NCBI GenBank assembly: GCA_002077045.2
Contig: KZ111174.1
Coordinates: forward strand, 220,883 to 284,882
Length of the DNA stretch: 64,000 nucleotides
Reading direction: 5' to 3'
DNA from: Rachicladosporium sp. CCFEE 5018
Taxonomy: Eukaryota; Ascomycota; Dothideomycetes; Cladosporiales; Cladosporiaceae
A program made the position numbers and the translations under genes. Shown here in pieces: positions 53,302 to 64,000 of the stretch. The notes beneath the pieces are model-generated. The model saw only the letters and a program-made list of their open reading frames with translations. It did no database searches and had not been told where the DNA came from. The number at the start of each line of letters is the position of its first letter. Position 1 is the stretch's first letter.

Positions 53302-54341
53302 AGACGGCGGAGGATTGGGCGGAGTGTACGGTAGGACAATGATATGATACCAAGGGGTAGGATGGTGGCGTATGGTAGCCCTAGGCTGGGTTCGAGCTTG
53401 GAGCTGTAGGACTAAATGGCATGGTATTGAGTAATGCGAATCTCATCTTCAGGTTCCAAGCAGCATTCGCCAGAACATAGTACATGCGCAGCTGTTACCC
53501 GCCTGCCATCCCAATCGGGAGCCTGATAGTTACGCCGCCTGCATCGACTCCTAAGGAGGTGATCATAGATGGCTAGGAGCGGCCAGCATCACGGCTGCAG
53601 CGCAGCTTCTGGGTTGATGTGCCTCCTTCGTGTGGACGTGATCAAAGCTCCATGTAACGCCCAGATGGAAGTCCTCCGCATGCAACAGCACATGCGGTGC
53701 GAACAAAAGGCAAATGGTCCAGGTCTCGATCACATCTCGTAAGAGGTAGCTACGACGCCATGCTCGTGGCTGTGCAACTCAATGCCAAGCTCTGGCGTAG
53801 ACGTTTCCAGCTGCGTTCACTTGTCGGCACAGACATCTCGCCGAGGCTCTAAAAATCTTACCTACCTTCGGCTGAGTCCGTTGTGACCGTCCGTGGAAGA
53901 CGACAGTTCAGTCGTAGATTCTCTTACCCTCAACATTCGCGTCGTACGGTGAGAGCGACACTGCCACCAAAATTTTGCTACCGCGGCATGGCCAACGCGC
54001 AACAGAACCAGATGGTCTCGCCTCGATGGCTAAAGCAAAGTAATCGGTCAGCTACATCACAGCTTGGCCGTCCATGTTCTCATCCGCAAGCTTATACAAA
54101 ACTCCTCGAAACCCCCCAACTGTAATGCGAAGACTTCGTTGTATAGCGTCTTGCAAGGCCGGCTTAGCAGACTAACCTCCCGCGCTCACTGCCCCTTGGT
54201 CCAACCGAATCACCATTCTCGACACTTCAAGTCAGGATAGGCCTCGTCTTGCACAATACTGAACTTCGGGCACACCGACATCAGGCTCAGTCGGTGGTTC
54301 AGTCGCTTGCCCTTCACAGGATCCTTGCTCGACCACAGATG
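53302..54341. other. Intergenic, accessory region
   Basis: 1 kb before copy D. Short frames only; nothing recognised. Confidence 0.5.
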
Positions 54342-54653
54342 ATGGACCAGGACACGCAAATACAGCTCATCTTCGGGGTGTTTGCCAGCATACTCGCAAT
54401 GGTGGCCATATACTACGCCAGACATAGCTACCGCAGTACGTGTATCCGTAGCATGACCAAGTTTCCCCACTGACTCGCAAACTTGATCTTAGGCCGACAG
54501 CTTAGCCCAATGCTTCCTGTACACAGGAGTTATGCACAGAGCACGGTACGACGACACTCGCGACGGGCCTTGTACATGCTGGAAGACATTGAGATTGGCA
54601 GTTGGCCTGATCAACGAACGAATGAGCCCTATCGAGTCCACGAGCTTCGATAG
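54342..54653 (+). CDS. MDQDT-family small membrane protein, copy D
   Basis: Exon 1 is 54342-54435 (94 nt), exon 2 is 54493-54653 (161 nt); the 57-nt phase-1 intron runs from GTACGT to CTTAG, and the product is 84 aa. As in copy B there are two adjacent ATGs; the second gives M-D-Q-D-T. The helix is I-F-G-V-F-A-S-I-L-A-M-V-A-I-Y-Y. Exon 2 has S-P-M-L-P-V-H, R-R-H-S-R-R, Y-M-L-E-D-I-E and S-W-P-D-Q and ends H-E-L-R. It lies on the strand opposite to A-C and on the far side of RPA135-ARL8-RCR, so the family was spread by more than simple tandem duplication, or the block was inverted. Confidence 0.8.
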
Positions 54654-55980
54654 CTGCAGTGGTGCAGCAGAGCACTACAGCGAACGATCTGAATGCTCTC
54701 CAGCAACAGCACTACCAAGGTCTGCCGAAGCACGGCAACACGGTGAACACAACCGCCAGGGGTTTGCTTGCATTGCTGTGGTGTACGACGATGATCGCGA
54801 TGTCCTCTGCTTGATTGGCCGCAGATCCGCATGTTCACGGTCGAATACTGTCGGCCTATATCATCTCATTCACGCAGTCGCACCGCGGCAAAAGCTGGGA
54901 GCTTTGAGCAGCGCAGCCCGATGATCCTGACCCCAGCGCATTATCGGGATCAGAGAACATACCAATTGCCGATCCAGTAGAAGTGGGATATCATGGATGT
55001 GCCAGTCGTTTGCAGGTATAGACTATATATCACAGCGCTAAATTCGAGTCAATGTCTGGCCACGTGATTAGACAACAGAGAACGTTCTCAGGCTGATGCA
55101 GGAGGCCGCATAGGATTTACAGCACTGCTCTGATGCTCTTCCATGCGTAATGTCCCAAATTGCTACCAGTCCTGGATTTTGTAGCTGCGGCATCTGTAAC
55201 TTGTTCAAGTCGGCCGGAACGAGGCCGAGAGGTCGGGTTATGTCGCTTGGTCAGATACCCAGCCAGGTACACAGTAGCATGGAGTACGGGGCAGGACGGC
55301 GGGCAGGCGCATGCAGCGTGCCCTGACGTTCATAAGTCCGTTCTCCCAGAACATTCGAGACTTCGTCTGCATTTGTTTGCGGCGCAAATTAGATCCGGAG
55401 CGGAGTAGTCGGAGAGCACCGGATTTTCTTTCTACCCGTCCATGTGAGGCGCAGCGAATGACAGCGAGTAGTCGTCAGCTGTTTAGAGAAGACAAGGTGG
55501 GATGAACCTATAGTAGTGAGAGAATCTAACGGCAGCCTAACAATCAGTAATAGGTACTTGCGCTCACGGCGTTAGCAATGAACCGACGCCCCGAAGACTG
55601 CTCATTTCTCTCCTACTTAACTCGCTACACCTCCACACAGACATGCCAACATCAGCTGATTCCGTGGCCTCCCGTTTCATTCTTAGCTGTCGCCGGTGCG
55701 TGTGTACTCTGGCGCTGCAGAGATGCCTTGCGATCACCTCTACACCCGACTTCTGTTGACTGAGCAGTGTAATCACATGTCAAGCGCACGAATTGCCATC
55801 TCCACGGCCAAGGCTTAAGTACTTCTCATTCTGCTCGCTCTCCTGCTGCTCGGCTTCCCAGCACCCGACTCTCTAGCGCCTCTTGATATCAACCTGCGCG
55901 AAAGCGAATTTTGCATTCGTGGTGTTCTAAGGCATAGAGCGAAGACGAGATCCAAGTGTCTGTACTCACACATTTAGACC
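54654..55980. other. Intergenic, accessory region
   Basis: 1.3 kb between copies D and E. No gene recognised. Confidence 0.5.
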
Positions 55981-56310
55981 ATGGACTTCGATACCAAGGT
56001 GCAGGTGGTTTTTGGCATCATTGCAAGCGTACTCGCTCTTGTGGCCGTGCACTTCACGAGAAGAAGCTATCATTATACGTACGAGCGAGCCCATACATAG
56101 TGCCTCGGAGCTGACCAACTGTCCCCAGCACGCCGACAGCCCGACCCGCTCCTGCCAATACACAATGGTCATCTCCACAATCTGAATCGTCGACACTGCC
56201 GACGAATGCTAAATGGAGTTGCACGACTGGTGGGGTCTGAGGGCAGCGATCCCGCGCTTGAGTCAACCTCCAGGGTTGCTGAATTCGTGACCTACGCCGA
56301 CCCACGATAA
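55981..56310 (+). pseudogene. MDQDT-family copy E, decayed
   Basis: Exon-1-like segment 55981-56074 (94 nt) reads M-D-F-D-T then a helix V-F-G-I-I-A-S-V-L-A-L-V-A. The donor position reads ATACGT where copy D has GTACGT, a single G-to-A change in a TpG context. Exon-2-like segment 56129-56310 follows CCCCAG in the right phase and keeps R-R-Q-P-D-P-L-L-P-I-H and R-R-H-C-R-R, but the L-E-D-I-E...W-P motif is lost and the end is 21 nt longer. If the intron is retained, a 39-aa peptide ending R-A-H-T would be made. Best seen as a degenerating paralogue; homology to the other four is clear. Confidence 0.65.
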
Positions 56311-56921
56311 CACAGATATATAGACTCATACTGCTAATCCGCACAAGCGACTGGATCACTACGATTTCGAAACAGAGTGTGATTTGAGGCTTCGGCGGAT
56401 GAGAGCTCTTCTACGATTTGTCCTGTATGCGTGTACGGCCCACCTTTAAGCGTGACGCATCAGCTGAATGCTAGGTCTCGTGACAGAGATCGACTTTCTC
56501 TTAAGCGCCGTCCCTTTCACTTCTTGAAGACTGCCTTCGTATGGTCAGAGCTGCTCGATCGAGCCCGGTTGGACAGCGCTGGAGCAAATTTGCAACTACA
56601 AAGTCAAAGAGCAGATATGGAGGTAAGGGGCGAAGAGTAGATCCTCCACTTCAATGTATAAAGGAACATTGCTCTCCACCTTCGAAGTGCTTCTCCATGC
56701 TCGACAAATTTCATATGCTTCTGCCGGGCTGTTTGTCGTTCGAGGATTCAAATGTGCAAGCGTGGAGCGCGCCATTAGAGTTGTAGACGAAAGCGCTTCA
56801 TTACGATGCCGCTACAAATGCCATGAACGCCGAGTAGTCGTTCACACGTACTCGTGATGTCAATCCCGGAACGCCAGACGTCCTAACCATGCTCAATTGT
56901 CGCAATGCCAATATTGTTAAA
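56311..56921. other. Intergenic, convergent with Kelch gene
   Basis: About 610 bp; nothing recognised. Confidence 0.45.
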
Positions 56922-59416
56922 TCAATCCTTGTTAACGACCCTCAAACTCCTTCTCGGGTTCAGAAGCACACCGACAAAAGTCGGCTCCCTACCACTCAAT
57001 AGATCCTCGTCATCACTGCTCTCCCGCCGCAAACTTTGATACCCAGCTCCACTCCCACCACCGCTGTTGCCCTGCCCAACCAGCGTCTGTGGCTGGCTTG
57101 AGTATTTACTTCCGCTCTCCACCCTAGATGCTTCTTCAGAGTTCTTGTAGTAGCCGCCCATATCCATACGTCGTCGATCCGATGACGACTTGGACGCTTG
57201 GTCTGAGGCCAGTAGGCCGGGAATCGCCGGTGTCTTCTCACCTCGTGCTTGACGTTGCGCCATCTCCACGTGATGTTTGTAAAGCGCGAGTTGCTTGCGG
57301 TAGACGTATGTGCAGAACAACAAGTAGCAGACGGCGATAAACAGCAGTCCTGCGATGACGCCTGCTACGATAGCGGCGATGTTTGGGCCGGACTTCTTAT
57401 CGTTCGACGCCGCTTGGCCTCCATTCGGCGATCCAGGGGCGGCAGTCTCGGTTACGGTGGCGCCGGAGGAGTCGGTGACGGTGTATGTGATTGGCTTGCC
57501 TGTCGCCATTGGACCTGCCGTCGCTGAAGCGGCGGGTGTGGTAATAGTAGCGCCGCCTGTGGGACCACCGCCGATGACTGAGATCACGGCTGCGGGGACA
57601 GAGTAGCCGTAGGAGCCTTCGAGACCACCTTGCGAAGTGCCGTTGTACAGTTGCGCGGCTTGCTGGTTGAAAGGGTTATTAGCGCCCGTTGAGACGAAGC
57701 TCGAGGCAGAAGGAGAGGACGAGTCGGCTGCAGCAGTGCCAGATGCGCCAGCGGAGGTGGCACTGGAGGGGTCGGAGCCAGATGCTGAGCCAGCGCTGAT
57801 AGCGGTGTACTTCTGCACCCACGCGAGGTTGCTCATGTCGAACACATAGATACCTGGGCTCTCGCAGGAGAGTTGGTCGCCTACGTAGCCGCCCACCATG
57901 ACCATCTGGCCGTTCCAGACGTTGCAAGTATGTCCACTGCGACCGTATGGGACCGACTGCTTGCTCATGTCGACTTGAATCCAGGTGAAAGACGGCACGG
58001 TTAGGATCCACATGTCGTCGAACTGGGTCTGGTTGCCGTATGGTATCAGGTTCTGGCCACCGAACATGTAGATGTTGTAGCTGCTGCCGTCTGGCGCAGC
58101 TGCGACACCAGCGCAGGGGTTGACACGCATAGTCGGCGTCGGTCCAGCGGTGGACTGCTTGTACCACTCGCTTGTTGCAATGTCGTAGACATCGACATTG
58201 TTCATTTGGGTCTATAACGTGAGGTCAGCATATTCTCTTTGCGAGCGGGTTAGCATGCACTTACGTAGGTCTGATTCGTGCCACCTGCCATGGCGATGAG
58301 GATACCCTCGTCACCAAAGCCAGGCACGTACACCAGTATACCATCAGCTCGGTCAGTGAAACCAGCCTTCGACTGCAGACCACCCTCGGTGACATTGCGG
58401 TAGTTCCCGTCAGTTCCAGCAGTCTGACCGTTGCTCAGCGCATCCACTTGGGGGTTGGCTCGTTCAGGGAAGGTGAATTCGAGAAGCGACTGAAGGTACT
58501 GTCGCGGTATGTAGTTTGCCCAACTCTGTGTGGTGTACTCGTCTAGATGGCCTCCGAAGTAAAAGCCTCGGCCAAGTGACGGAACGCTGATGGACGCGCC
58601 CTCAGATGCACCTTGCACAGGGTCGTTGTTGCTTGGCGCACTCTTACCGCTTGAGGTCTTCGGATTGCTGTGTTCAATCCACTGCTGGTCTGGTATGCTG
58701 TACTCCCATGTAGCGTATGGGCCCGGCTTGACGATGGGCTTCCACGACACTTGCCCACCATAGAGGAATAGCGACTCATGTGAGCTCCATAGAGTACCCA
58801 GAGCCACAGCAGGTGGTCCAGATGGTTGTGGAAGTCCAGTCAGCGATGGTGTACCGATATCCCACGACTTCGTCAGGTCAAGTGTGAGGAAGTCGTTATT
58901 CCATGTGTTCTCTGTTTGTCCCTCCGATGTCGAAGCCTGTCCGCCATACAAGTACAGTGTCCCATTCACCACCGCCGACTGTTGCGCCCACCTGAAGCAG
59001 ACGTCTGTCGGACTGTCGTCTCGCCTCGACAAGTCCACTCCCGCGTGTGAGCGCGCTGTCACTGGTATCACACCAGCGTCTACGGGCTGTACAGGTAGAG
59101 CGCCTTGTCCGAGGAATCCAGTGCTTTGCAGTATCGGGAAAGCGAGCGCCAGGATAAAAGCCACACCACCGAGTCGATACATGAGCGCGGTGCTACTGAG
59201 TGGCGATGGGCTGCGCACCCTTTGACTTGTGTGTGTAGTCTGAGGATACCTTTCGACAACGTGGACTTCGTCTTTGCTCCGAAACCTTACTGTAGCAGGC
59301 CTATCCCTCTTACTCGAGCTCTCCACTGTCGCAGCCGGCACTTCAGTCGCAACGTCGTCCAGCAGTCCAGTTTCGTGGAAGACAGAGCGTCGACGCTGCT
59401 GTTGAGGATCCGCCAT
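56922..59416 (-). CDS. Kelch-repeat transmembrane protein
   Basis: Exons 58265-59416 and 56922-58211; the 53-nt intron has GTAAGT..TATAG ends. The product is 813 aa. The N-terminal ~78 residues are cytosolic-type and Arg/Ser-rich with R-R-R-S-V-F-H-E-T-G-L-L. One hydrophobic helix follows (about 78-105), then a kelch-type propeller (about 140-530) with Y-L-Y-G-G-Q, F-L-Y-G-G-Q, F-Y-F-G-G-H, M-F-G-G-Q-N and M-V-G-G-Y-V-G. A Ser/Thr/Ala-rich stalk leads to a second helix (A-A-I-V-A-G-V-I-A-G-L-L-F-I-A) and a cytosolic tail. The propeller probably sits outside or in the lumen. Similar cell-surface kelch proteins occur in Dothideomycetes without assigned function. Confidence 0.86.
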
Positions 59417-60268
59417 CGTCTTATCGTCTGCGCATGGACGATGTGCAATGACTGATATACGCCAGCGCGCAACACAAGAAACCGATCCAGGTCGGAGTAA
59501 ACGAGCGAATGGATATTGTGGCTTGATATGCCTACGTCAATCCCACTGGGCGCGTGCTGGGCTAATATGGAAAACACCCTGCCGTTATAGGTACACGGCA
59601 GGGGTACGTAGATCGGATATCCCGCTGTGAACACCGCGTTGAGGGCACACTGCAGGTACCGCTACGCAGAAAAGGTCCTGTAAACTGTCAAGTGAAGTTG
59701 CAGAACCCTCCTAGTCGCAAAGCAGGGAAACTTGCAGCGACGGAATGCTAACGTGGAGGAGATGATTGAAAGTGCAACAAACCGTTGGAGATATCAATAT
59801 GCCTCGCCTCGTCGCACAGATGACATGCCGTTTGTAGATCAACATCTACCAAGGAAAACTTGTTAAGCGAGTCCAGTTGATGCCCGTTCGCTTCGTCGGC
59901 AGCTGTTGGATGACGTTCATGGAAACCATTCGAGAGTTCGTTAGACTCGAGCTAATCTCGATCCAGGGCCTGTCACCGCGTGGGAGGAAACCTTGGCATC
60001 AACTTTAACTCTTTGCGTCGCCTATGGCACATTCGCAACAATCGGTGTTCAAGCCAGTGCCCATACTCGCAGAACACAGCGCAAGTCAGCACAACATTGA
60101 TGCCAGCTTTGCTCGCAGGCTCATTCGATGTCAAGTGTGAGGAGGCGGTAGGCTCACAGGACTTGGGGTGGACAGCACCACTCAATTCGGACGCGTTCAA
60201 CACGCGCCTGCTCGAAGGAACTCCTTTCATTCCTCGCGTACACACCTTTCACGAAGCAAACCGCAAAT
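59417..60268. promoter_or_regulatory. Divergent intergenic region, Kelch / TFIIIC-like
   Basis: 852 bp between two starts on opposite strands. No specific element identified. Confidence 0.4.
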
Positions 60269-61774
60269 ATGGTTGCCACAGTCATCCGCGTCCCATTCAT
60301 GCCGACAGCGCCCGAAGCTCTTGCCTGGTCTGCGGATAACCTTATCGCGGTCGGGGCGGGCGAGACGCTCTGCATCCTAGTACCCCGTCAGAAGGGCACG
60401 TGGGATGTTGTCAATCACCCTGCCAGCGTCTTCACTGTAGAGGAGATTCCGCCCATGGATGCCGGTATGGGCTCGGATGTGTGGTCTTTGGGTGAGGAGC
60501 AGTCTCAACGTCACATCGTTTCTCTGGCTTGGTCCCCACCTGGCATTGCCAAATTCGAGACCTGTGGTCTGGCTGTGCTGCATTCGAATCATGTCTTGGC
60601 GATCTGGGAGTGTACAGGTCGTCCTCAGGAGAACACGCACTGGAGTCGATGCCTGCTAATCAATCATGCCATTCAAGCGCTGTATCAGCAAGACAAGGAC
60701 AAGGGCCTGTCAAATTCCCCTGTGGAGCAGCAGCAGGTCTGGCAAAGGATCAATGCTTTCGCATGGGCTTCCCATATGCGCGATATCGGCTTGAGCATAT
60801 CTCGACCGAGCCGGAGTAGTCAGCTCATAGCAGTGGGGACTGGGAGAGGCGATCTACTAATCATCGAGGTTTGCTCACCCTATGACTTGTTCGACTCGTC
60901 AGAGAGTGGATGGAGCGTCAAGACATTACATCGCATTGACGCGAACACTATCGCTGCTGCTCGCCCTGCGGAAGCCAGCAGCGGACAAAGTGAAGTTGAC
61001 ATAAGGCTGACATTTATTGCATGGAGTGACTGGGCAGTGGAAAGCCACGGGACGGATAATGTGGTCAGCTCCTTAGCTTTCATCGCCGCTGGTGTTTTGC
61101 ACGCAGTGCGTGTTATTGTCACTACGGGATCAAACGCCGACCTGCTCGTAAGGGAAGTGAGAGCGCTGCCTACGGTCAATGCTTTCCCCGTTACAGGGCC
61201 GCTGCAGTTCATACCAAAGAGCACAACAGCAGTCGCATTCGCAGCGGATGCGATAGTCTCGATGGAGCTCGAAACGAACGCATTGAATACCCACGATCTC
61301 GATGGTCGGTGGGACGGCGTCACCGGTCTCGCGCAAACAACAGACCCAGAGGGTACAACTCATCTGCACTTCACCTCCCATCTTGCAACATCCTCGTCTA
61401 AAACGTGCCGTCTTGCGGCCGATTTCAAGACGACATCAAAATCTGCCAGACCGCAATGGCGCCAAGCGATCAACGAAAGCAAGTCAAGATTCAACATCGC
61501 CCACGGCCTGGGTCGACATGTGCAAGACATCGTCTGGGGCATCACCTCGTCGCCGTCACGCGATCTTGTGGCAGTCTGCGTTGTGTGCGAGCCGGACAGC
61601 AGTCCTGCGCACTTCATCGCTTCCATGGACCTGTGTGAGGTCAGCATCACCAGGGAGTGTGATCTCTCGTATGGGCTTTGCGGCGACTCAGCCGAGTTAA
61701 TGCACTTCAGCATGCGCCAACAGGGCAGTGAGGCTACCGAGAGAATGATGAAGAGTCTAGCACTACCCGGATCG
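60269..61774 (+). CDS. TFIIIC delta-like WD propeller protein (3' cut by gap)
   Basis: 502 codons are visible before the gap. The start M-V-A-T-V-I-R-V-P-F is followed by A-P-E-A-L-A-W-S-A-D-N-L-I-A-V-G and later H-I-V-S-L-A-W-S-P-P-G, C-G-L-A-V-L-H-S-N-H-V-L-A-I-W-E and L-I-A-V-G-T-G-R-G-D-L-L-I-I-E. These are degenerate WD-type blades matching the N-terminal domain of the TFIIIC 90-kDa/delta subunit, which helps recruit TFIIIB to Pol III genes. A zinc-finger C-terminus would be expected beyond the gap. The identification rests on the opening motif and is moderate; another WD protein remains possible. Confidence 0.6.
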
Positions 61775-61874
61775 NNNNNNNNNNNNNNNNNNNNNNNNNN
61801 NNNNNNNNNNNNNNNNNNNNNNNNNNNNNNNNNNNNNNNNNNNNNNNNNNNNNNNNNNNNNNNNNNNNNNNNNN
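61775..61874. other. Assembly gap (100 N)
   Basis: Exactly 100 N, a common placeholder for a gap of unknown size. It separates the ends of two unrelated genes. Confidence 0.99.
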
Positions 61875-62476
61875 ACACCTACATGCGCACAGCCCACAGC
61901 ACAGGCCTCAAGATCCTCTCAATCCTCGCCACTCACCTTGGCGCGAAGCCAGAAGACTTCCTCTCCCGCCATAGACTCGAAGAGAGCTCAGGCGACATCA
62001 TCCGCATGACACGCGGCCCACCTCGCAAGAACGCCGAAATGCCCGAGATCCAGACGCCCTCACACACAGACTTCGGCAGCATCACACTCCTCATGAACTG
62101 GCTCGGCGGCCTGCAAGTCTGGTCTGAATCTGCTCGCTCCGCCGGCCCTCTGGAACCAGACACACCAGGCGAATGGGTCTGGGTCAAGCCCAAACGAGGC
62201 CACGCCATCATCAATCTCGGCGACGCGGCAGTGAAGTTCACGAATGGCGTGCTGTGTTCGGGACGGCATAGAGTCGTGCCTTCGCCTGGAGAGCAGGGCA
62301 AGTGGCCGCGGTACTCGATTGTGTATTTTGTGAGGCCCGAGAATGAGTGTATGATGGAGGTGCTTGAAGGGAAGGAGATCCCGAGGCCGGAGCAGGAGGA
62401 GGGGAGTCGGATTAGTGCGAGGGAGTGGATTGTACAGCAGGCTAAGGGGCTAGGGACGAAGTTTCCGGAGAATTGA
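61875..62476 (+). CDS. 2-oxoglutarate/Fe(II) dioxygenase, isopenicillin-N-synthase-like (5' cut by gap)
   Basis: About 199 codons of the C-terminal half. The Fe(II) ligands are visible as H-T-D-F-G-S-I-T-L-L and, after G-D-A-A-V-K-F-T-N-G, the distal His in S-G-R-H-R-V-V. The 2OG-binding Arg is in W-P-R-Y-S-I-V-Y-F. Y-M-R-T-A-H and L-S-I-L-A-T-H-L-G before the HxD are the usual helix. Fungal members oxidise small molecules, often in secondary metabolism; the substrate is unknown. The frame is in phase with the WD protein before the gap only by chance of the 100-N filler, so the two must not be joined. Confidence 0.88.
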
Positions 62477-62795
62477 TAGCCTGCAGATCTTCCTGTATAG
62501 TGGATTCCGCTCATATCACGACAGTCTTTGCGTTATGGCACGCGTTAATAGGCTCCAATAGCAAGAAGTCTGTACTGTTGAGGACAGCGGAGCGTGCGAG
62601 ATACAAGACAGACTTATATACCTGTCACTTCACATGAACCGCAACGTCATTGCTCAAATGTTTGATTAGCACACGTGCATTGGAACATCTTGAAAGCACT
62701 GGCTTCAGCTCTTGTCGATCTCTGGACTACTACTGACCCTTCCAATAAGCGATTGTTATGCACCGCCATCTTTGAGACACTCCCACTGGACGACC
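62477..62795. other. Intergenic
   Basis: 319 bp between the dioxygenase stop and the HBS1 start. A CT-rich stretch precedes the ATG; nothing else recognised. Confidence 0.45.
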
Positions 62796-64000
62796 ATGAG
62801 CGGCCATCGTCGAGTCAAAGACATAGACTATGACGAGGAAGATCTCTACGATGAAGTCAACGAGGACGACGCAGAACCTGATACGCAAGCCGAATTGACA
62901 CCTGAAGATCAGGCCAACTTCGCGACTCTCACACCTGTAGTGCGTGCTGAGCTGGACGAGGCAGGACTGCAAGCTTCGGACAGAGAGATCCAGGATGCAT
63001 TATGGAACTACTACTGGGATGTGGGAAAGAGTGTAGGGTATCTGAGGGGTCTAAGGGGTGAGAAAGTGAATGGCGGTGGAGGTGCCAAGAAGGAGAAGGT
63101 GAAGAGCAAGTTCGAGGAGGTAGAAGAGGAGAGGGCCAGGAAAGCCGCTGGTGGTGAGTCCATTTTCTTTCGTTTCGTTCTCTGAAGAAGTGAGGGAGTG
63201 AGGTATCTTGGAACGCTTGCTGGACTGAAGAGAACAGGACGAGTCAGGCACCGACTGACTGGTGCAAAGGCTGGACCTTCGCAGGCTTGGATCTGGGCCA
63301 ACCAGAGAGCTGGTTCCACGACGTCACTTGGAGCCATGTCCCCGAGGCGATCGTCGGTGACCTTATAATACCCACGAAACGACGACCTAGCATGCTCGGA
63401 GGTTCAAGCAAGCTAGCTAAGCTCGCGGAGGAGCGGAAGCGAAAGGTTGAGGCCGCGAAGGTGGCTGCGACCGCGAGCTCATTCGACCACCTCACTCTCG
63501 ATGGCACCCATGAGCAAAGCAAGGGTCGTTCACCGGACACCCAACCAGCCGCGAAAACGAGGAAGTACCCAGCACGGAGGAAGGAGCCAAGCCCACCTCC
63601 AAAGCTGCCGGAACCAGAGCCCGAACAAGAGGTCAAGGAAGCTCTACCCGACTTGCGTGCGCCACCCACTGCCTTCGGGCATACTTTGAGCAGGTCATCT
63701 CGAAATCCCGATCAAAGACAGACACTACAGGTCCATAACGTACTGGGCTCATCTACTTCGCCTGACGCTTTCTCTGGCCCTTCACCGGATGATATCGTCA
63801 CTCGTGCCCAGGGCGCAAGCAGAAGTCTGAACAAGTGAGAGATATGAGAGACAATAGCTGACGTTCATCAATGCGCACAGGCAGTACCAAGAGCAAACCT
63901 CAGAAGAGCACCGCAAATGGAGTCAATGGACTACCCAAGAGCGTTGATGCCCTTCACCTAAATGGCACATCTGCAGAGCAGTCGCCGGTCCAACCGAAGG
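62796..64000 (+). CDS. HBS1: Hbs1-like translational GTPase, N-terminal part (3' partial)
   Basis: Exons 62796-63153, 63285-63834 and 63885 to the window edge; about 341 codons are seen. The start M-S-G-H-R-R-V-K-D-I-D-Y-D-E-E-D-L is the fungal Hbs1 N-terminus. The Hbs1 N-terminal domain (about residues 45-95) has L-D-E-A-G-L and A-L-W-N-Y-Y-W-D-V-G-K-S-V-G-Y-L-R-G. A Ser/Pro/Lys linker follows. The EF1A-like GTPase part would lie beyond 64000. Hbs1 with Dom34/Pelota rescues stalled ribosomes in no-go decay. The first ATG of the frame (62712) is 28 codons upstream and less likely. The third exon could start at AGGCAG|T, which keeps frame and reads T-K-S-K-P-Q-K-S. Confidence 0.87.

Noticed and set aside
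60269..62476. A single 735-residue protein spanning the N-run
   Set aside because: Two unrelated domain families joined only by filler N; annotated as two partial genes.
1..64000. CRISPR arrays, insertion sequences or bacterial operon features
   Set aside because: The window is eukaryotic, with spliced nuclear genes; no such structures were seen.

Overview
The window is a piece of a filamentous ascomycete (Pezizomycotina) nuclear genome. The evidence is protein-coding genes on both strands with one to five short introns (about 43-85 nt, GT..AG), a fused HisH-HisF HIS7, a HET-domain protein, a DASH-complex subunit, a DUF6594 protein, an RCR/Congo-red-resistance protein and a short patch with the dinucleotide bias of repeat-induced point mutation (RIP). 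Gene content and style suggest Dothideomycetes (Capnodiales/Mycosphaerellales), but that placement is an inference. There are two assembly gaps: 197 N at 30556-30752 and 100 N at 61775-61874.

Layout. 1-21.2 kb is mostly dense housekeeping: DUF6594 (5' truncated), AUR1, HIS7, IMP3 (HIS7 and IMP3 are divergent and share a promoter with a perfect TGACTCA site), a low-complexity orphan, an ankyrin protein beside a RIP-scarred repeat relic, VAC14, cytosolic AsnRS, LPD1, DIM1 and AIP1. 21.3-25.3 kb holds an MDR oxidoreductase and a HET-domain protein. TAF12 lies at 26.2-28.1 kb, followed by an empty 1.5 kb. 29.6-31.4 kb carries two small secreted-protein genes, effector-like in build, one cut by a gap. 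32-41.2 kb carries a C2H2 zinc-finger protein, APN1, an F-box-like protein, a Gly/Gln-rich WW protein, SPC34 and RPN3. 46-53.3 kb carries RPA135, ARL8 and an RCR-family membrane protein. 56.9-64 kb carries a two-exon Kelch membrane protein, a TFIIIC-delta-like WD protein (cut by a gap), a 2OG-Fe(II) oxygenase (cut by the same gap) and the start of HBS1.

The most interesting content is in the two apparently empty accessory stretches flanking RPA135-ARL8-RCR (41.3-45.9 kb and 53.3-56.9 kb). Reading across introns reveals five paralogous two-exon mini-genes, three on the minus strand (41400-41707, 42899-43205, 44548-44887) and two on the plus strand (54342-54653, 55981-56310). Three of them have exactly the same architecture: a 94-nt exon 1, a phase-1 intron and a 161-nt exon 2, giving 84 aa. 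A fourth keeps both exon sizes but has a mutated donor. Each has an acidic N-terminus (M-D/E-Q-D-T), one transmembrane helix, a basic RRxSRR patch and, in four of five, an L-E-D/G-I-E...W-P motif. I recognise no described family that matches. Two of the five copies have lost the GT donor, so the family appears to be expanding and decaying in place.

Gene models were built by hand from splice signals and reading-frame continuity. Functions of well-known families are secure. Exact starts, one 5' exon (the MDR oxidoreductase) and the genes touching gaps are less certain.
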